DNA from: Rhizobium sp. G21
Lineage (GTDB): Bacteria > Pseudomonadota > Alphaproteobacteria > Rhizobiales > Rhizobiaceae
Direction of reading: 5' to 3'
NCBI RefSeq assembly: GCF_014158035.1
Contig: NZ_JACFXW010000001.1
Location: 1,612,001-1,676,000 of the forward strand
Length of the DNA stretch: 64,000 nucleotides
Position numbers and translations under genes: made by a program. The number at the start of each line of letters is the position of its first letter. Within the stretch, counting starts at the first letter, position 1. Below the pieces are notes generated by a model. It did no database searches. It saw only the letters and a list, made by a program, of their open reading frames with translations, and was not told where the DNA came from. Shown one piece after another: positions 55,112 to 64,000 of the stretch.

Positions 55112-56551
55112 TCAGATCCTCGCCGTAGACAGAAGCCAGAGACCGAAGCCGGTATAGGCGATCATCAAGAGCGCGAATGGGGTTTCGATCAGCAGTGTTT
55201 TCCGCCGGTCTCGCGCGATCGCATCGAGCAGCGCATGCGCCAGGATGACTGCGACGACATGGCCGAGCGTGACCGCCAGCGTCTGCGCGACGAAGATCAT
55301 TCGCACGGTGGAATAGACGTTCAGGAACGATGTGCTGACCTGATAATCCGACACGCCGAAAAGATCCCAGCCCCGATGGAAGGGATCGGAAGCGGCCACG
55401 ATGAAATCCTGAAGGCCGACCATGGCGAGCGTCAGATAATGCGCCGCCTGAAAGCCAAGCGAAATCGGCAGAATGGAGAAGATCAGCCGACCGGCGACCT
55501 CTCCGAAGCGGCGCTCGCCGGCCGCGAGGCAGCCAAGCGCGATGCTGCCGAAATAGGCGGGCGCCAAAGCCAGGAAGGTCACAATGAGGCCGAAGCTGGA
55601 CGACAGCGTCACTTCGCTTCTGCCGGGAAATTCCAGCGGATTGACGCCGATCGCGGTCAGCCAGACGAAGGTGGACGACAGTCCGTCGAAAGACACCGTC
55701 GACAGCGTGAGCAGCACGAAGAGAACGCCGCTCGGGCTCATCGCGTCGCGGCGGACCAATTGCAGTCCCGGCCAGGCGAAATACAGTCGCAAGCGCCCTG
55801 CGCGCCGCTCCCAGCCGAACGGAGCCAGCCGGCCGATGAGATCGAAGAATATGCCGAAGGGCTCCGCCCTGCCACCCCATTGCCGCGCGCCGAAAAGGAA
55901 AAAGCCCAGCGCATTGACGAGCCAATAGGCCGAAACGGCCATGGCGAGACGGCGGGGATCTTCGGGGTAGAGATAGACGAGTTCGAACCAGGCGAAAGCT
56001 GAAAATTGCAGGATAGCGATGGCGTAGCCTAGCCGCGCCGGCAGCGTGAACCGTCCCTCGATTGCCCGGTCTTTCGACAGGCTTCTTACAACAGCCAGGG
56101 GTCCGGTCCAGGGATTGACGAAAGACCAGAGCCTGCCAGCCACCCCATGGGCGAAGACGAGGCAGACCCAGAACACCGTCCAGACGAATGCCGGCAAGGG
56201 ATTGTGCGCAGGATCGACACTGCCGAAAAACCCGCACGTCACCATGAAAGCGAGCAGCGCGAAGGACAGGAGGCTAGGAACAACTGACGAGAAACCCGGA
56301 AGCGGGCCAAGCCAAAGCCGATTTTCATGCAACATGCGCATAGGCGCAGCCGGCGCGAGCGCCAGGATCAGGAATGTCGCGGCCACCGCCAGCACGCCGG
56401 CGAGAATGAAATAGCCTGTCGGCAACAGCAGCACCAACCCGCCTTCGGAACTGTGCGCCGCGGCGCTGGTCGCCATCCCCGCCAACGCAGCGCCGATAAG
56501 AAGCGCGGCCGGGCGGAAGGGAGTTTGGGGGCATTGCCGCGCCGTCGTCAT
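55112..56551 (-). CDS. Polytopic membrane protein of unknown function
   Basis: 479-residue integral membrane protein with about 11-12 helices, for example GGLVLLLPTGYFILAGVLAV, SLLSFALLAFMVTCGFFG and the C-terminal TPFALLMIAYTGFGLWLLS. The motif GRLWSFVNPWTGPLAVVRSL is striking. It resembles membrane proteins sometimes annotated fenitrothion hydrolase, but I would not rely on that name. ATG 56551 is preceded by GGGGGA; the longer frame is shadow. It lies between livF and the MarR gene on one strand. Confidence 0.75.
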   Translation of the reverse strand: MTTARQCPQTPFRPAALLIGAALAGMATSAAAHSSEGGLVLLLPTGYFILAGVLAVAATFLILALAPAAPMRMLHENRLWLGPLPGFSSVVPSLLSFALLAFMVTCGFFGSVDPAHNPLPAFVWTVFWVCLVFAHGVAGRLWSFVNPWTGPLAVVRSLSKDRAIEGRFTLPARLGYAIAILQFSAFAWFELVYLYPEDPRRLAMAVSAYWLVNALGFFLFGARQWGGRAEPFGIFFDLIGRLAPFGWERRAGRLRLYFAWPGLQLVRRDAMSPSGVLFVLLTLSTVSFDGLSSTFVWLTAIGVNPLEFPGRSEVTLSSSFGLIVTFLALAPAYFGSIALGCLAAGERRFGEVAGRLIFSILPISLGFQAAHYLTLAMVGLQDFIVAASDPFHRGWDLFGVSDYQVSTSFLNVYSTVRMIFVAQTLAVTLGHVVAVILAHALLDAIARDRRKTLLIETPFALLMIAYTGFGLWLLSTARI

Positions 56552-56567
56552 TCCCCCTCCCCTGGCC

Positions 56568-57268
56568 TCAATGTCCGATACCGAGATATTTCTTGAGGAT
56601 CGACGCGTCGGCGCGGACATCCTCGATGCCAAATTCGGCCTTGACCTCGCCATGGTCCATGAAGGCGATCCGATCGGCCACGGGCAGAACCGCATCGATG
56701 CGTTGCTCCACCAAAAGAACGCCGACGCCCTCGTCGCGCAGTTTGACGACCACGTCGCGGATCTTGGCGATCATGCTCGGCATCAGGCCTTCGGTCGGTT
56801 CGTCGAGAATGATGATCTTCGGCTCGATGCAGAGCGCCCGGGCGATCGCCAACATGGTCTGCTCCCCGCCCGACAGCGTGCCGGACCGTTGACCCATGCG
56901 CTCTTCCAGCACCGGGAAATAGGACAGCGCCTTGGCGAGCGCCGTTGCGCCGCTCTTGCGAGCCATCAGGCCTATCTCCAGATTTTCCCGCACGGTGAGT
57001 TCCGCAAACAGCCGCCGGCCCTGCGGCACATAGCCGACGCCGTGGGCGGCGATCTGATGCGGCGGCAAATTGGCGAGATCCACGCCGTCGAGCTCGATAC
57101 GGGCGACCTTTCTGGTCACCGCGCCCATGATGGCCTTGAGCGCCGTGGTCTTGCCGGCGCCGTTTCGACCGAGCAGACAAAGCACTTCGCCGGGCGCAAC
57201 GGTGATGGAGAAGCCGCGCAACGCCTGGCTCTGCCCGTAAAATGCGTCCAGTCTATCGATGTTCAGCA

Positions 57269-57272
<4 letters not shown>
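56568..57272 (-). CDS. livF: LivF-type ABC importer ATPase
   Basis: 234-residue ATPase of the branched-chain amino acid/amide (HAAT) ABC family. Walker A: LLGRNGAGKTTALKA; signature: LSGGEQTMLAIARAL; Walker B: IIILDEPTEGLMPSM. Its start overlaps the livG stop by 4 nt. Fifth gene of the livK-H-M-G-F operon. Confidence 0.93.
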
Positions 57273-57987
<715 letters not shown>

Positions 57988-58009
<22 letters not shown>

Positions 58010-58946
58010 CTTTCACGGATCGTTCCCAAGAGACCTTTGGGGAACCAGAGCACCAGCGCGATCAACACCACGCCGATGACGAGGAGATAGGCGCTGGTCA
58101 ATTCGCTGAGCTTGTCGATCATCGTCACCATCAGCACCACGCCGACCAGCGGCCCGAGCAGGGTGCCCGCCCCGCCGAGCAAGGTAAACAAAAGAGCCTC
58201 GATCGAATACTGAAACGACGCGAAGGTCGAGCCGACATAGCCGAACAACAGCGCATAGGCTCCACCCGCCGCTCCTGACAGCAGACCGGACAAGACGAAC
58301 ATTTCCAGCTTGGCGGCAAAAATGTTGAAGCCCAGCATTTCCGTGCGCTCTTCGTTTTCACGCACGCCGATCGCCAGCCGTCCGCGCCCCCTTTGAGATA
58401 GAGAAACAGGATGACGAGCGAAACGGCCACCAGCAGGAAGGCGATGTTGTAGCGCGTCACCGCGTCGGCGAGGTTGACGTCGAAACCGGCAAGCGTGAAG
58501 CGCCGCTGCGCCTCGGGCACCGACAGGCCCTCCAGACCATTGGTGTAGGCGGAGAAATACAGGCTCGCCAGATAGAAGACCTGGGCGAACATCAACGTCA
58601 CGATCATGAAAGACACGCGCGCGGTCCGAAGCGCGATCGCCCCGATGACCGCGGCCAGCGCGGCGGAGGCGACCAGCGCCGCGACGAAGGCGGCGGGCGC
58701 GTCCCAGCCGAGATGATAGGAGGCGAGGCCGGCGGCATAGAGGCCGCAACCGAAAAACATCGCATGCCCAAGGCTGAGCAGCCCGACATAGCCGAACAGG
58801 GCGTTGAAGCCGAGCGCGAAGACGCCCAGCACCATCATGCGCGTCGCCGTCAGAACATAATAATCCGACAGCACGAATTGCAGCAGGAACAGGCCGATCA
58901 GCGTGGCCGCCACAAGGGCGAAATTCTTGGCGAGGGCCCGGGTCAT
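57988..58946 (-). CDS. livM: LivM-type ABC importer permease (frameshifted)
   Basis: About 319-residue permease. The first frame covers the N-terminal helices (IGLFLLQFVLSDYYVLTATR; GYVGLLSLGHAMFFGCGLYA) to VILFLYLKGG. One extra base at CCCCC 58387-58391 joins it to GRLAIGVRENEERTEMLGFN, the EAA-like loop, and the last helices (GGAGTLLGPLVGVVLMVTMI) ending WAPWLM. The EAA-like loop is needed to contact LivG/LivF, so the unrepaired gene would be non-functional. Probable sequence error. Confidence 0.9.
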
Positions 58947-59824
58947 CGCGCCGCCTTTCCGAACAATCCATTCGGGCGGAAGACCAGAACCAGCGCCACG
59001 AGCAGGGTCGACACCATCTTGGCGAGCGTCGGAGAAAACATCATCGACATGATCCCGTCCGACAGACCGATCAGCACCGCGGCGACGACGGCGCCGGACA
59101 TCGAGCCGAGCCCGCCGATGATGACAACGATGAACGAGAGAAGAAGCGGATCGGCTCCCATCAGATAATGGGCCTGCTGGATCGGCACCACCAGCACGCC
59201 GGCCAGCGCCGCCAGCATGGCGCCGAAGGCGAAGACGAAGGCCGAGACCCGATCGACGGGTATACCGAAGGCTTGCGCCGTTTCGCGGTCATATTGGGCG
59301 GCGCGCATGACCAGACCAAGCTTCGTCTTGCGCATCAGGACCCAGATGCCGGCCATGATCGCGATTGCAGCGACGATGACGAACAGCTTATAGCCGGAAT
59401 AGCCAAACCAGGGCAGTCGGATGGTGAAATAGAAGGGCGGCTCCACTGGGCGGGCATCCGGTCCATAAAGGATCAGCACGCCCTGCTGGAGAATGTAGAG
59501 AAGGCCGATCGTTGCGACGATCGTCGCTTCCGGATTGTAATCCAGCCTTTTCAAGATGAGGCGATCGCTGAGATAGGCGACGGCGCCGACGAGCAAGGGA
59601 CTCGCCACGAGAGCGACGATGAAGCCGAGGGCAGGATGGCCCGAGATCAGGCTCGCAGCGAACCAGGCGATCACGGCGCCGAGCATGACGAATTCGCCAT
59701 GCGCGACGTTGACGATGCGCATGACGCCGAACACCAGCGACAGGCCGGCGGCCATGATCGTCAGCACGGCGGCCTGCACCAGGCCTTCCAGCGTGGCGAG
59801 AAGAAGATAGGGGCCCATTCCCAT
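58943..59824 (-). CDS. livH: LivH-type ABC importer permease
   Basis: 293-residue permease with about eight helices. Motifs: AAGLSLVFGVMRIVNVAHGE at the N-terminus and RAAQYDRETAQAFGIPVDRV, the cytoplasmic coupling loop, around residue 190. It overlaps livM by 4 nt. Complete. Confidence 0.95.
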   Translation of the reverse strand: MGMGPYLLLATLEGLVQAAVLTIMAAGLSLVFGVMRIVNVAHGEFVMLGAVIAWFAASLISGHPALGFIVALVASPLLVGAVAYLSDRLILKRLDYNPEATIVATIGLLYILQQGVLILYGPDARPVEPPFYFTIRLPWFGYSGYKLFVIVAAIAIMAGIWVLMRKTKLGLVMRAAQYDRETAQAFGIPVDRVSAFVFAFGAMLAALAGVLVVPIQQAHYLMGADPLLLSFIVVIIGGLGSMSGAVVAAVLIGLSDGIMSMMFSPTLAKMVSTLLVALVLVFRPNGLFGKAAR

Positions 59825-59930
59825 GAAGGGACCTTTCGGTCATGCGGCGACGCGCCCCGGCTGACCAGCGCCGCCGCCGCGATTGAACATCCGCCCCCGC
59901 CAAAGCGGAGGGCCTTGCGGGAAAGAGCGG

Positions 59931-61216
59931 TCAGAGCTCCATCTTGGTGTAGTCGACGGTCGTCTCGTAACGGCCGTCGTCGATGGACGTGGTGTGGACG
60001 ACTTTGAGCTTGCCGCCCTCGACCTTGAAATATACTGCTTGCCGAAGGCCTGATGGGTCTTGCCATCGAAGATCTTGGCGCCCTGCGGTCGTTCCTTGCC
60101 TTCGGGCAGGTCGGTGATGGACTCCATCGCCACGACCAGGTCCTTCTTGCTTTCCGGTCCCTTGTAGTTGGCCATTTCCATCGCCTGCTTCATGGCGAAC
60201 ACCGTCTCCCAGCAGGAGAACATATGCGAATAGGTGGAAATATCCTTGGGGTCGGAGAGGCTGGCGCCATTGGCGTCGACGCCGACCTTTTCGCGGTAGA
60301 ATTTGTCGAACTCGCTTTGGTCGGCTTGGGCGTAGCGCGGGCTGGCTTCCCAGAAATAGGTGCCGTCGAGGAATTCCAATTGCGGCGTGGCGAGATCGAC
60401 CGCTTCGAGCGAGTCGATGAAGCCGAAAATCTGCGGGCGCTGGCTGCCGAGGTAATCGCCCATCTCCTTGACGAAGGTCAGAACGGCCGGGCCCACCATG
60501 ACATGGTAGATGACTTCGGTTTCCGGCGGGATCTGCGGAAAATAGCGCGTGAAGGTGGTTTCGGTCGGCGGAATGGCGATGACCGAAATAACCTCGCCGC
60601 CCTGCGCCTTGATGGCGGCGGTGAAGAAATCGCGATGATTATGCCCGAAATTATAGTCGGGAATGAACATCGTCACCTTCTTGCCGAGGGTCGAGCTCAT
60701 CCAGGGAGCCATGGCGTGCACCTGCGCTTGCACATCGGTGATGCCGGGCTGGAAAACATAGCGGTTCAGCGCGCCCGACGGCAGCAAGCTCGCCTCCGAG
60801 CAGATGAAATAGGGCATCTTCAATTCGCCGGCGCGGGGCGCGGCGGCGGCGACCACATGCGAGAAGAGATGGCCGAACACGGCGTCGACCTTGTAGTCGG
60901 TGGCGAATTTCTCGATCAGTTCGGTGCCGCGCTTGGGATCCGTGCCGTCATCCTCGACGATCAGCTCCACCTCACGGCCATTGATGCCGCCGCCCTCATT
61001 GACCAACTTGATCGCCGCCGCCGCCGTCCGCTCATACCAACGCCCATAGGAGGCGCCGATGCCTGTGCGGTGGATCGGCGCGCCGAACTTGATCTTGCCA
61101 TCGGCGGCAAGCGCGGGCCGAAGCACCGCGGGACTGGCGAGCGCAAGCGCGGCCGCGCCGAATGTCTTCAATGCGTCGCGTCGGTTGATGGCGAATGTAT
61201 GGGATTCCCTGCTCAT
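59931..61216 (-). CDS. LivK-type substrate-binding protein (frameshifted near 3' end)
   Basis: Periplasmic binding protein of the HAAT family, 428 residues repaired. It has a Tat-like signal (INRRDALKTFGAAALALASP) and a type I periplasmic-binding fold (FGAPIHRTGIGASYGRWYER; GAVGHLF-like VDAVFGHLFSHVVAAAAPRA). Near the end, AAA 60028-60030 needs one more base; then YIFKVEGGKLKVVHTTSIDD follows and the gene ends at 59931. As sequenced the frame drifts into an Arg/Ser-rich tail to 59840. The ligand (amino acid, amide or urea) cannot be told from the sequence. Confidence 0.88.
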
Positions 61217-61796
61217 GTTTAGTTCCCCTTGCTTCTGTTCTCATGCGGGTCGGAAGCTGCGCCGCCGGATCTTTGCGACCTCTTGCGGCTGTTTCTAGCG
61301 TATGCGCTTGATTACAGAGAAGGATAACAAAGCCCAAATTGTTTGCAAGAGAATATTTTGGGCAACCGTCAAGTAAATTCTTGTTTTATTTAACTATTTT
61401 GAGAAAAACAGGAAAAGGCCGCAGAGAGCCGCGACGCAGACATCTGATATTGAGCGCTCACGCTTAAAATGTCGATGTCCGGACTCACAGCCGCAAACGG
61501 ACATCATTTGCATGCAAACAATGTCTCCCGATGAAACCCAGTTGTCAAGTTGGCGAAACAGATAAAACCGCATCGTGAAAGGCGGCTATCACGCGGCAAA
61601 GACTCGTGTGAGTGATTGTCGCGCACAGCAGCGACCGAAGCCAGCCATGGGGTGACTGCAAGCCGCCGGCCTTTCGATGTGAACGGCGATGTACGGTCCC
61701 GCAGTCTACACCAACCGGCGTCGACGCCGGACGCGCCAATTTTCTGGCGGTCCCTGTCGCCACGCGAAGTCGAGTCTCGCTGATGCTCAAACGGTC
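61217..61796. other. Large intergenic region between livK and rmlA
   Basis: 580 nt without a convincing gene. The part 61310-61420 is AT-rich and is the likely promoter region of the liv operon. A perfect 12-bp palindrome TTTGCATGCAAA is at 61507-61518. The small open frames here (e.g. 61545-61790) have Arg-rich, non-protein-like translations and I did not accept them. No tRNA or terminator was recognised. Confidence 0.5.
61507..61518. promoter_or_regulatory. Perfect palindrome TTTGCATGCAAA, possible operator
   Basis: 12-bp palindrome in the intergenic region, about 290 nt upstream of livK. It may bind a dimeric regulator; none is identified in the window for it, and it could be chance. Confidence 0.3.
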
Positions 61797-62660
61797 CTAT
61801 TTAAGAAGCGACATCAGATACTTGCCATAATCGCTCTTGCCATATCGCAAAGCGTGCTTCTCGAACGTCTCCCTCGACACGAAGCCCTGCAGCAGCGCCA
61901 CTTCTTCCGGGCAGGCGATCTTGAAGCCCTGGCGCTTCTCGAGCGTTCGGACGAATTCGCCGGCCTCGATCAGGCTGTCCGGCGTGCCGGTGTCGAGCCA
62001 TGCATAACCACGGCCCATGATCGACACTTTCAGCTTGCCCTGTTCGAGATAGATGCGGTTGACGTCGGTGATCTCATATTCGCCGCGCGCCGAGGGTTTG
62101 AGATTGGCGGCGATGTCGATGACCGAGGAGTCGTAGAAATAGAGGCCGGTCACCGCCCAGTTGGATTTCGGCGCCGCCGGCTTTTCCTCGATCGAGACGG
62201 CCTTCATCTTGTCGTCGAACTCCACCACGCCATAGCGTTCGGGATCGGCGACGTGATAGGCGAAGACATTGCCGCCGGTGAGATCGGCGCGGGCGTCGGC
62301 CATCAGTTTCGGCAGGCCGTGGCCGAAGAAGATGTTGTCGCCGAGGATCAGGCAGGAGGGGGACGAGCCGACGAAATCGGCGCCGAGCACGAAGGCCTGG
62401 GCGAGGCCATCGGGCTTCTCCTGGACCACATAACTCAGCGAAATACCCCATTGCGAGCCGTCGCCCAGCAATTTCTGGAAATGCGGCATGTCATGCGGGG
62501 TCGAGATGATCAGGATCTCGCGGATGCCCGCCAGCATCAGCGTGGTCAGCGGATAATAGATCATCGGCTTGTCATAGACCGGGATCAGCTGCTTGCTGAG
62601 CGCCAATGTCATCGGATGCAGACGCGTGCCGCTGCCGCCCGCCAGAATAATGCCCTTCAT
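61797..62660 (-). CDS. rmlA: RmlA, glucose-1-phosphate thymidylyltransferase
   Basis: 287-residue enzyme making dTDP-glucose from dTTP and glucose-1-phosphate, the first step to dTDP-L-rhamnose. N-terminus [20 protein letters not shown] (nucleotide-binding G-G-x-G-T-R), [31 protein letters not shown] and [15 protein letters not shown] are all family motifs. Start ATG 62660; the longer frame is shadow of rmlD. It is 41 nt after rmlD on the same strand. Confidence 0.97.
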   Translation of the reverse strand: MKGIILAGGSGTRLHPMTLALSKQLIPVYDKPMIYYPLTTLMLAGIREILIISTPHDMPHFQKLLGDGSQWGISLSYVVQEKPDGLAQAFVLGADFVGSSPSCLILGDNIFFGHGLPKLMADARADLTGGNVFAYHVADPERYGVVEFDDKMKAVSIEEKPAAPKSNWAVTGLYFYDSSVIDIAANLKPSARGEYEITDVNRIYLEQGKLKVSIMGRGYAWLDTGTPDSLIEAGEFVRTLEKRQGFKIACPEEVALLQGFVSRETFEKHALRYGKSDYGKYLMSLLK

Positions 62661-62701
62661 CGTCTTCCCCTCACACGCATCGGAACACTGATGCGCCCCG
62701 A

Positions 62702-63589
62702 TCAACCCAATAACGTCGCGACCACTTTGGCGGTCGATTGCCGCCACGGCGGCAGCACAATGCCATAGATATGCTGCAGTTTTTCGCCCGACAGCCTGGA
62801 ATTGGCCGGGCGCTTCACCGGCGATGGATATTGATCCGAGGTGATCGCCGTCACCGTCACCGGCTTGCGGCCAAAACCTTCGGCGCAGGAAAAGATCTCG
62901 CGCGCGAAATCGGCCCAAGTCGCCTCGCCAGACCCGGTGAGATGAAAGACGCCGCGATACGTCTCATCATTGCTTTCGACCATTTTCTGCGCCGCGAGGA
63001 TCATGGCGCGGGCAATGTCTTCAGCCGAGGTCGGGCAACCGAACTGATCGCCGACGACCGAGAGCGCATCGCGCGTTTCGCCGAGCCGCAACATGGTCTT
63101 CAAGAAATTTGCGCCAAAGGGCGAATAGACCCAAGCGGTGCGGAAGATCGCATAGACATCGGTCGCCGCCGCCACCTGGCGCTCGCCCTCGAGCTTCGAG
63201 GCGCCATAGACCGAGGTCGGGCCGGTCGGATCGGTTTCCAGATAGCGCTCGGCCTTCGAACCATCGAAGACATAGTCAGTGGAGAGATGTAGCACAGGCA
63301 CGCCCAAAGCCCTGGCCGCGTGAGCCACCGCGCCGGCGCCGGCGCCGTTGATGGCGAAGGCGGCGTCCTTCTCGGTCTCGGCCTTGTCGACCGCCGTATA
63401 GGCGGCGGCCGAGACGATCGCATCGGGCCGCGCCGCCTTGAGAGCCGGCAGAATAGACGCAGGGTTCTGCAAATCCACGTCAGGGCGGCCCACGGCGATG
63501 ATCTCGACGCCCATGTCAGGGCCGAGCGCGATCATCGAGCGGGCGACCTGCCCCTCCTTGCCGGTGACGGCGATGCGGAGCGGGCTCAC
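62702..63589 (-). CDS. rmlD: RmlD, dTDP-4-dehydrorhamnose reductase
   Basis: 295-residue short-chain dehydrogenase giving dTDP-L-rhamnose. Rossmann motif [25 protein letters not shown], and the catalytic Tyr/Lys in [14 protein letters not shown] 63589 ([10 protein letters not shown]) is chosen because it overlaps the rmlB stop as GTGA and places the Rossmann strand at the N-terminus, as in homologues. Confidence 0.95.
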   Translation of the reverse strand: MSPLRIAVTGKEGQVARSMIALGPDMGVEIIAVGRPDVDLQNPASILPALKAARPDAIVSAAAYTAVDKAETEKDAAFAINGAGAGAVAHAARALGVPVLHLSTDYVFDGSKAERYLETDPTGPTSVYGASKLEGERQVAAATDVYAIFRTAWVYSPFGANFLKTMLRLGETRDALSVVGDQFGCPTSAEDIARAMILAAQKMVESNDETYRGVFHLTGSGEATWADFAREIFSCAEGFGRKPVTVTAITSDQYPSPVKRPANSRLSGEKLQHIYGIVLPPWRQSTAKVVATLLG

Positions 63590-64000
63590 GCCTTTTTCTC
63601 CAGCGTGCCCAGGCGTTCGCCGGAATAAACGCCGTCGCGCAACGGACGCCACCACCATTCATTGTCGAGATACCAGGCGACCGTCTTCTCGATGCCGGTA
63701 TCGAAATTTTCCAGCGCCTTCCAACCGAGCTCGGTTTCCAGTCGCGTCGCATCGATCGCGTAGCGCGCATCGTGACCGGGTCGGTCGGTGACGTATTTGA
63801 TCAGCGCCTCATGCGGCTCAGCCTTGGGCCGCATTTTGTCCATCAGCGCACAGATGCGCTTTACCACGTCGATATTGCGCCGCTCGTTGCGTCCGCCGAC
63901 ATTGTATTTCTCGCCCAGCCGACCTTTCGAGGCGATCAGATGCAGGGCGCGGGCATGATCCTCGACATAGAGCCAGTCGCGGATGTTGACCCGGCCATAG
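63586..64000 (-). CDS. rmlB: RmlB, dTDP-glucose 4,6-dehydratase (C-terminal part)
   Basis: The C-terminal ~137 residues of the dehydratase; the rest lies beyond the window edge. Family motifs: [55 protein letters not shown] and [20 protein letters not shown]. Together with rmlD and rmlA it makes dTDP-rhamnose precursors for surface polysaccharide. Confidence 0.95.
   Translation of the reverse strand, partial: YGRVNIRDWLYVEDHARALHLIASKGRLGEKYNVGGRNERRNIDVVKRICALMDKMRPKAEPHEALIKYVTDRPGHDARYAIDATRLETELGWKALENFDTGIEKTVAWYLDNEWWWRPLRDGVYSGERLGTLEKKA

Noticed and set aside
61545..61830. Small open frames between livK and rmlA
   Set aside because: Arg/Ser-rich translations, no ribosome-binding site, no domain; they overlap each other on both strands.

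Overview
The window is GC-rich alphaproteobacterial chromosome, most likely Hyphomicrobiales (Rhizobiales). The motility block (about 1-33480) has the gene set and order known from Sinorhizobium/Agrobacterium: motC, motB, a FliH-like protein, three tandem flagellins, fliP-fliL-flgH-motE-flgI-flgA-flgG-fliE-flgC-flgB, an uncharacterised membrane protein, fliI-flgF, then divergent motA-fliM-fliN-fliG-flhB, the LuxR-type master regulators visR/visN, fliF, and a che operon (globin-coupled receptor, cheS, cheY1, cheA, cheW, cheR, cheB, cheY2, cheD, cheT). MotC, MotE, VisN/VisR, CheS and CheT are rhizobial hallmarks. The genus cannot be fixed from this sequence.

From about 33900 to 48400 lies an accessory and regulatory region centred on the alphaproteobacterial general stress response (GSR): phyR, an HWE/HisKA_2 kinase, nepR and sigma factor ecfG. 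Around them sit a DUF883/holin-X pair, a PQQ-type sugar dehydrogenase, a Crp/Fnr regulator, a small receiver protein, an HK/RR/RR-HK phosphorelay operon, a GGDEF-EAL protein with CHASE and PAS, an SH3 protein and a sulfite-oxidase-like protein. Seven EcfG-type promoter motifs (GGAAC, exactly 16 nt, then CGTT, CATT or GGTT) occur in this region and nowhere else that I noticed.

The most interesting object is a putative small RNA on the minus strand at about 38534-38667, between phyR and nepR-ecfG. A perfect EcfG promoter is followed by three consecutive hairpins whose loops are C-rich (anti-Shine-Dalgarno-like), the last being a Rho-independent terminator. A second EcfG-like motif behind it would serve the DUF883-holin(-phyR) genes separately.

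From 48400 to 64000 come an ABC drug-efflux-type export operon (HlyD, fused double-ATPase/permease, second permease), a DUF6894 protein, an operon for a branched-chain-amino-acid/amide type ABC importer (livK-H-M-G-F) followed by a polytopic membrane protein, a MarR regulator and a small membrane protein, and finally the dTDP-rhamnose genes rmlA-rmlD-rmlB (rmlB cut by the window end).

Data quality: at least 15 apparent frameshifts in 13 genes (motC, fliL, motA, flhB, visR, cheB twice, cheR twice, a receiver gene, the holin gene, a kinase, the sulfite-oxidase-like gene, livM, livK). All but two are explained by one missing base, mostly in short G/C or A/T runs. Several are essential-type flagellar or che genes, so most are probably sequencing or assembly errors. 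I give repaired gene extents and mark each break.
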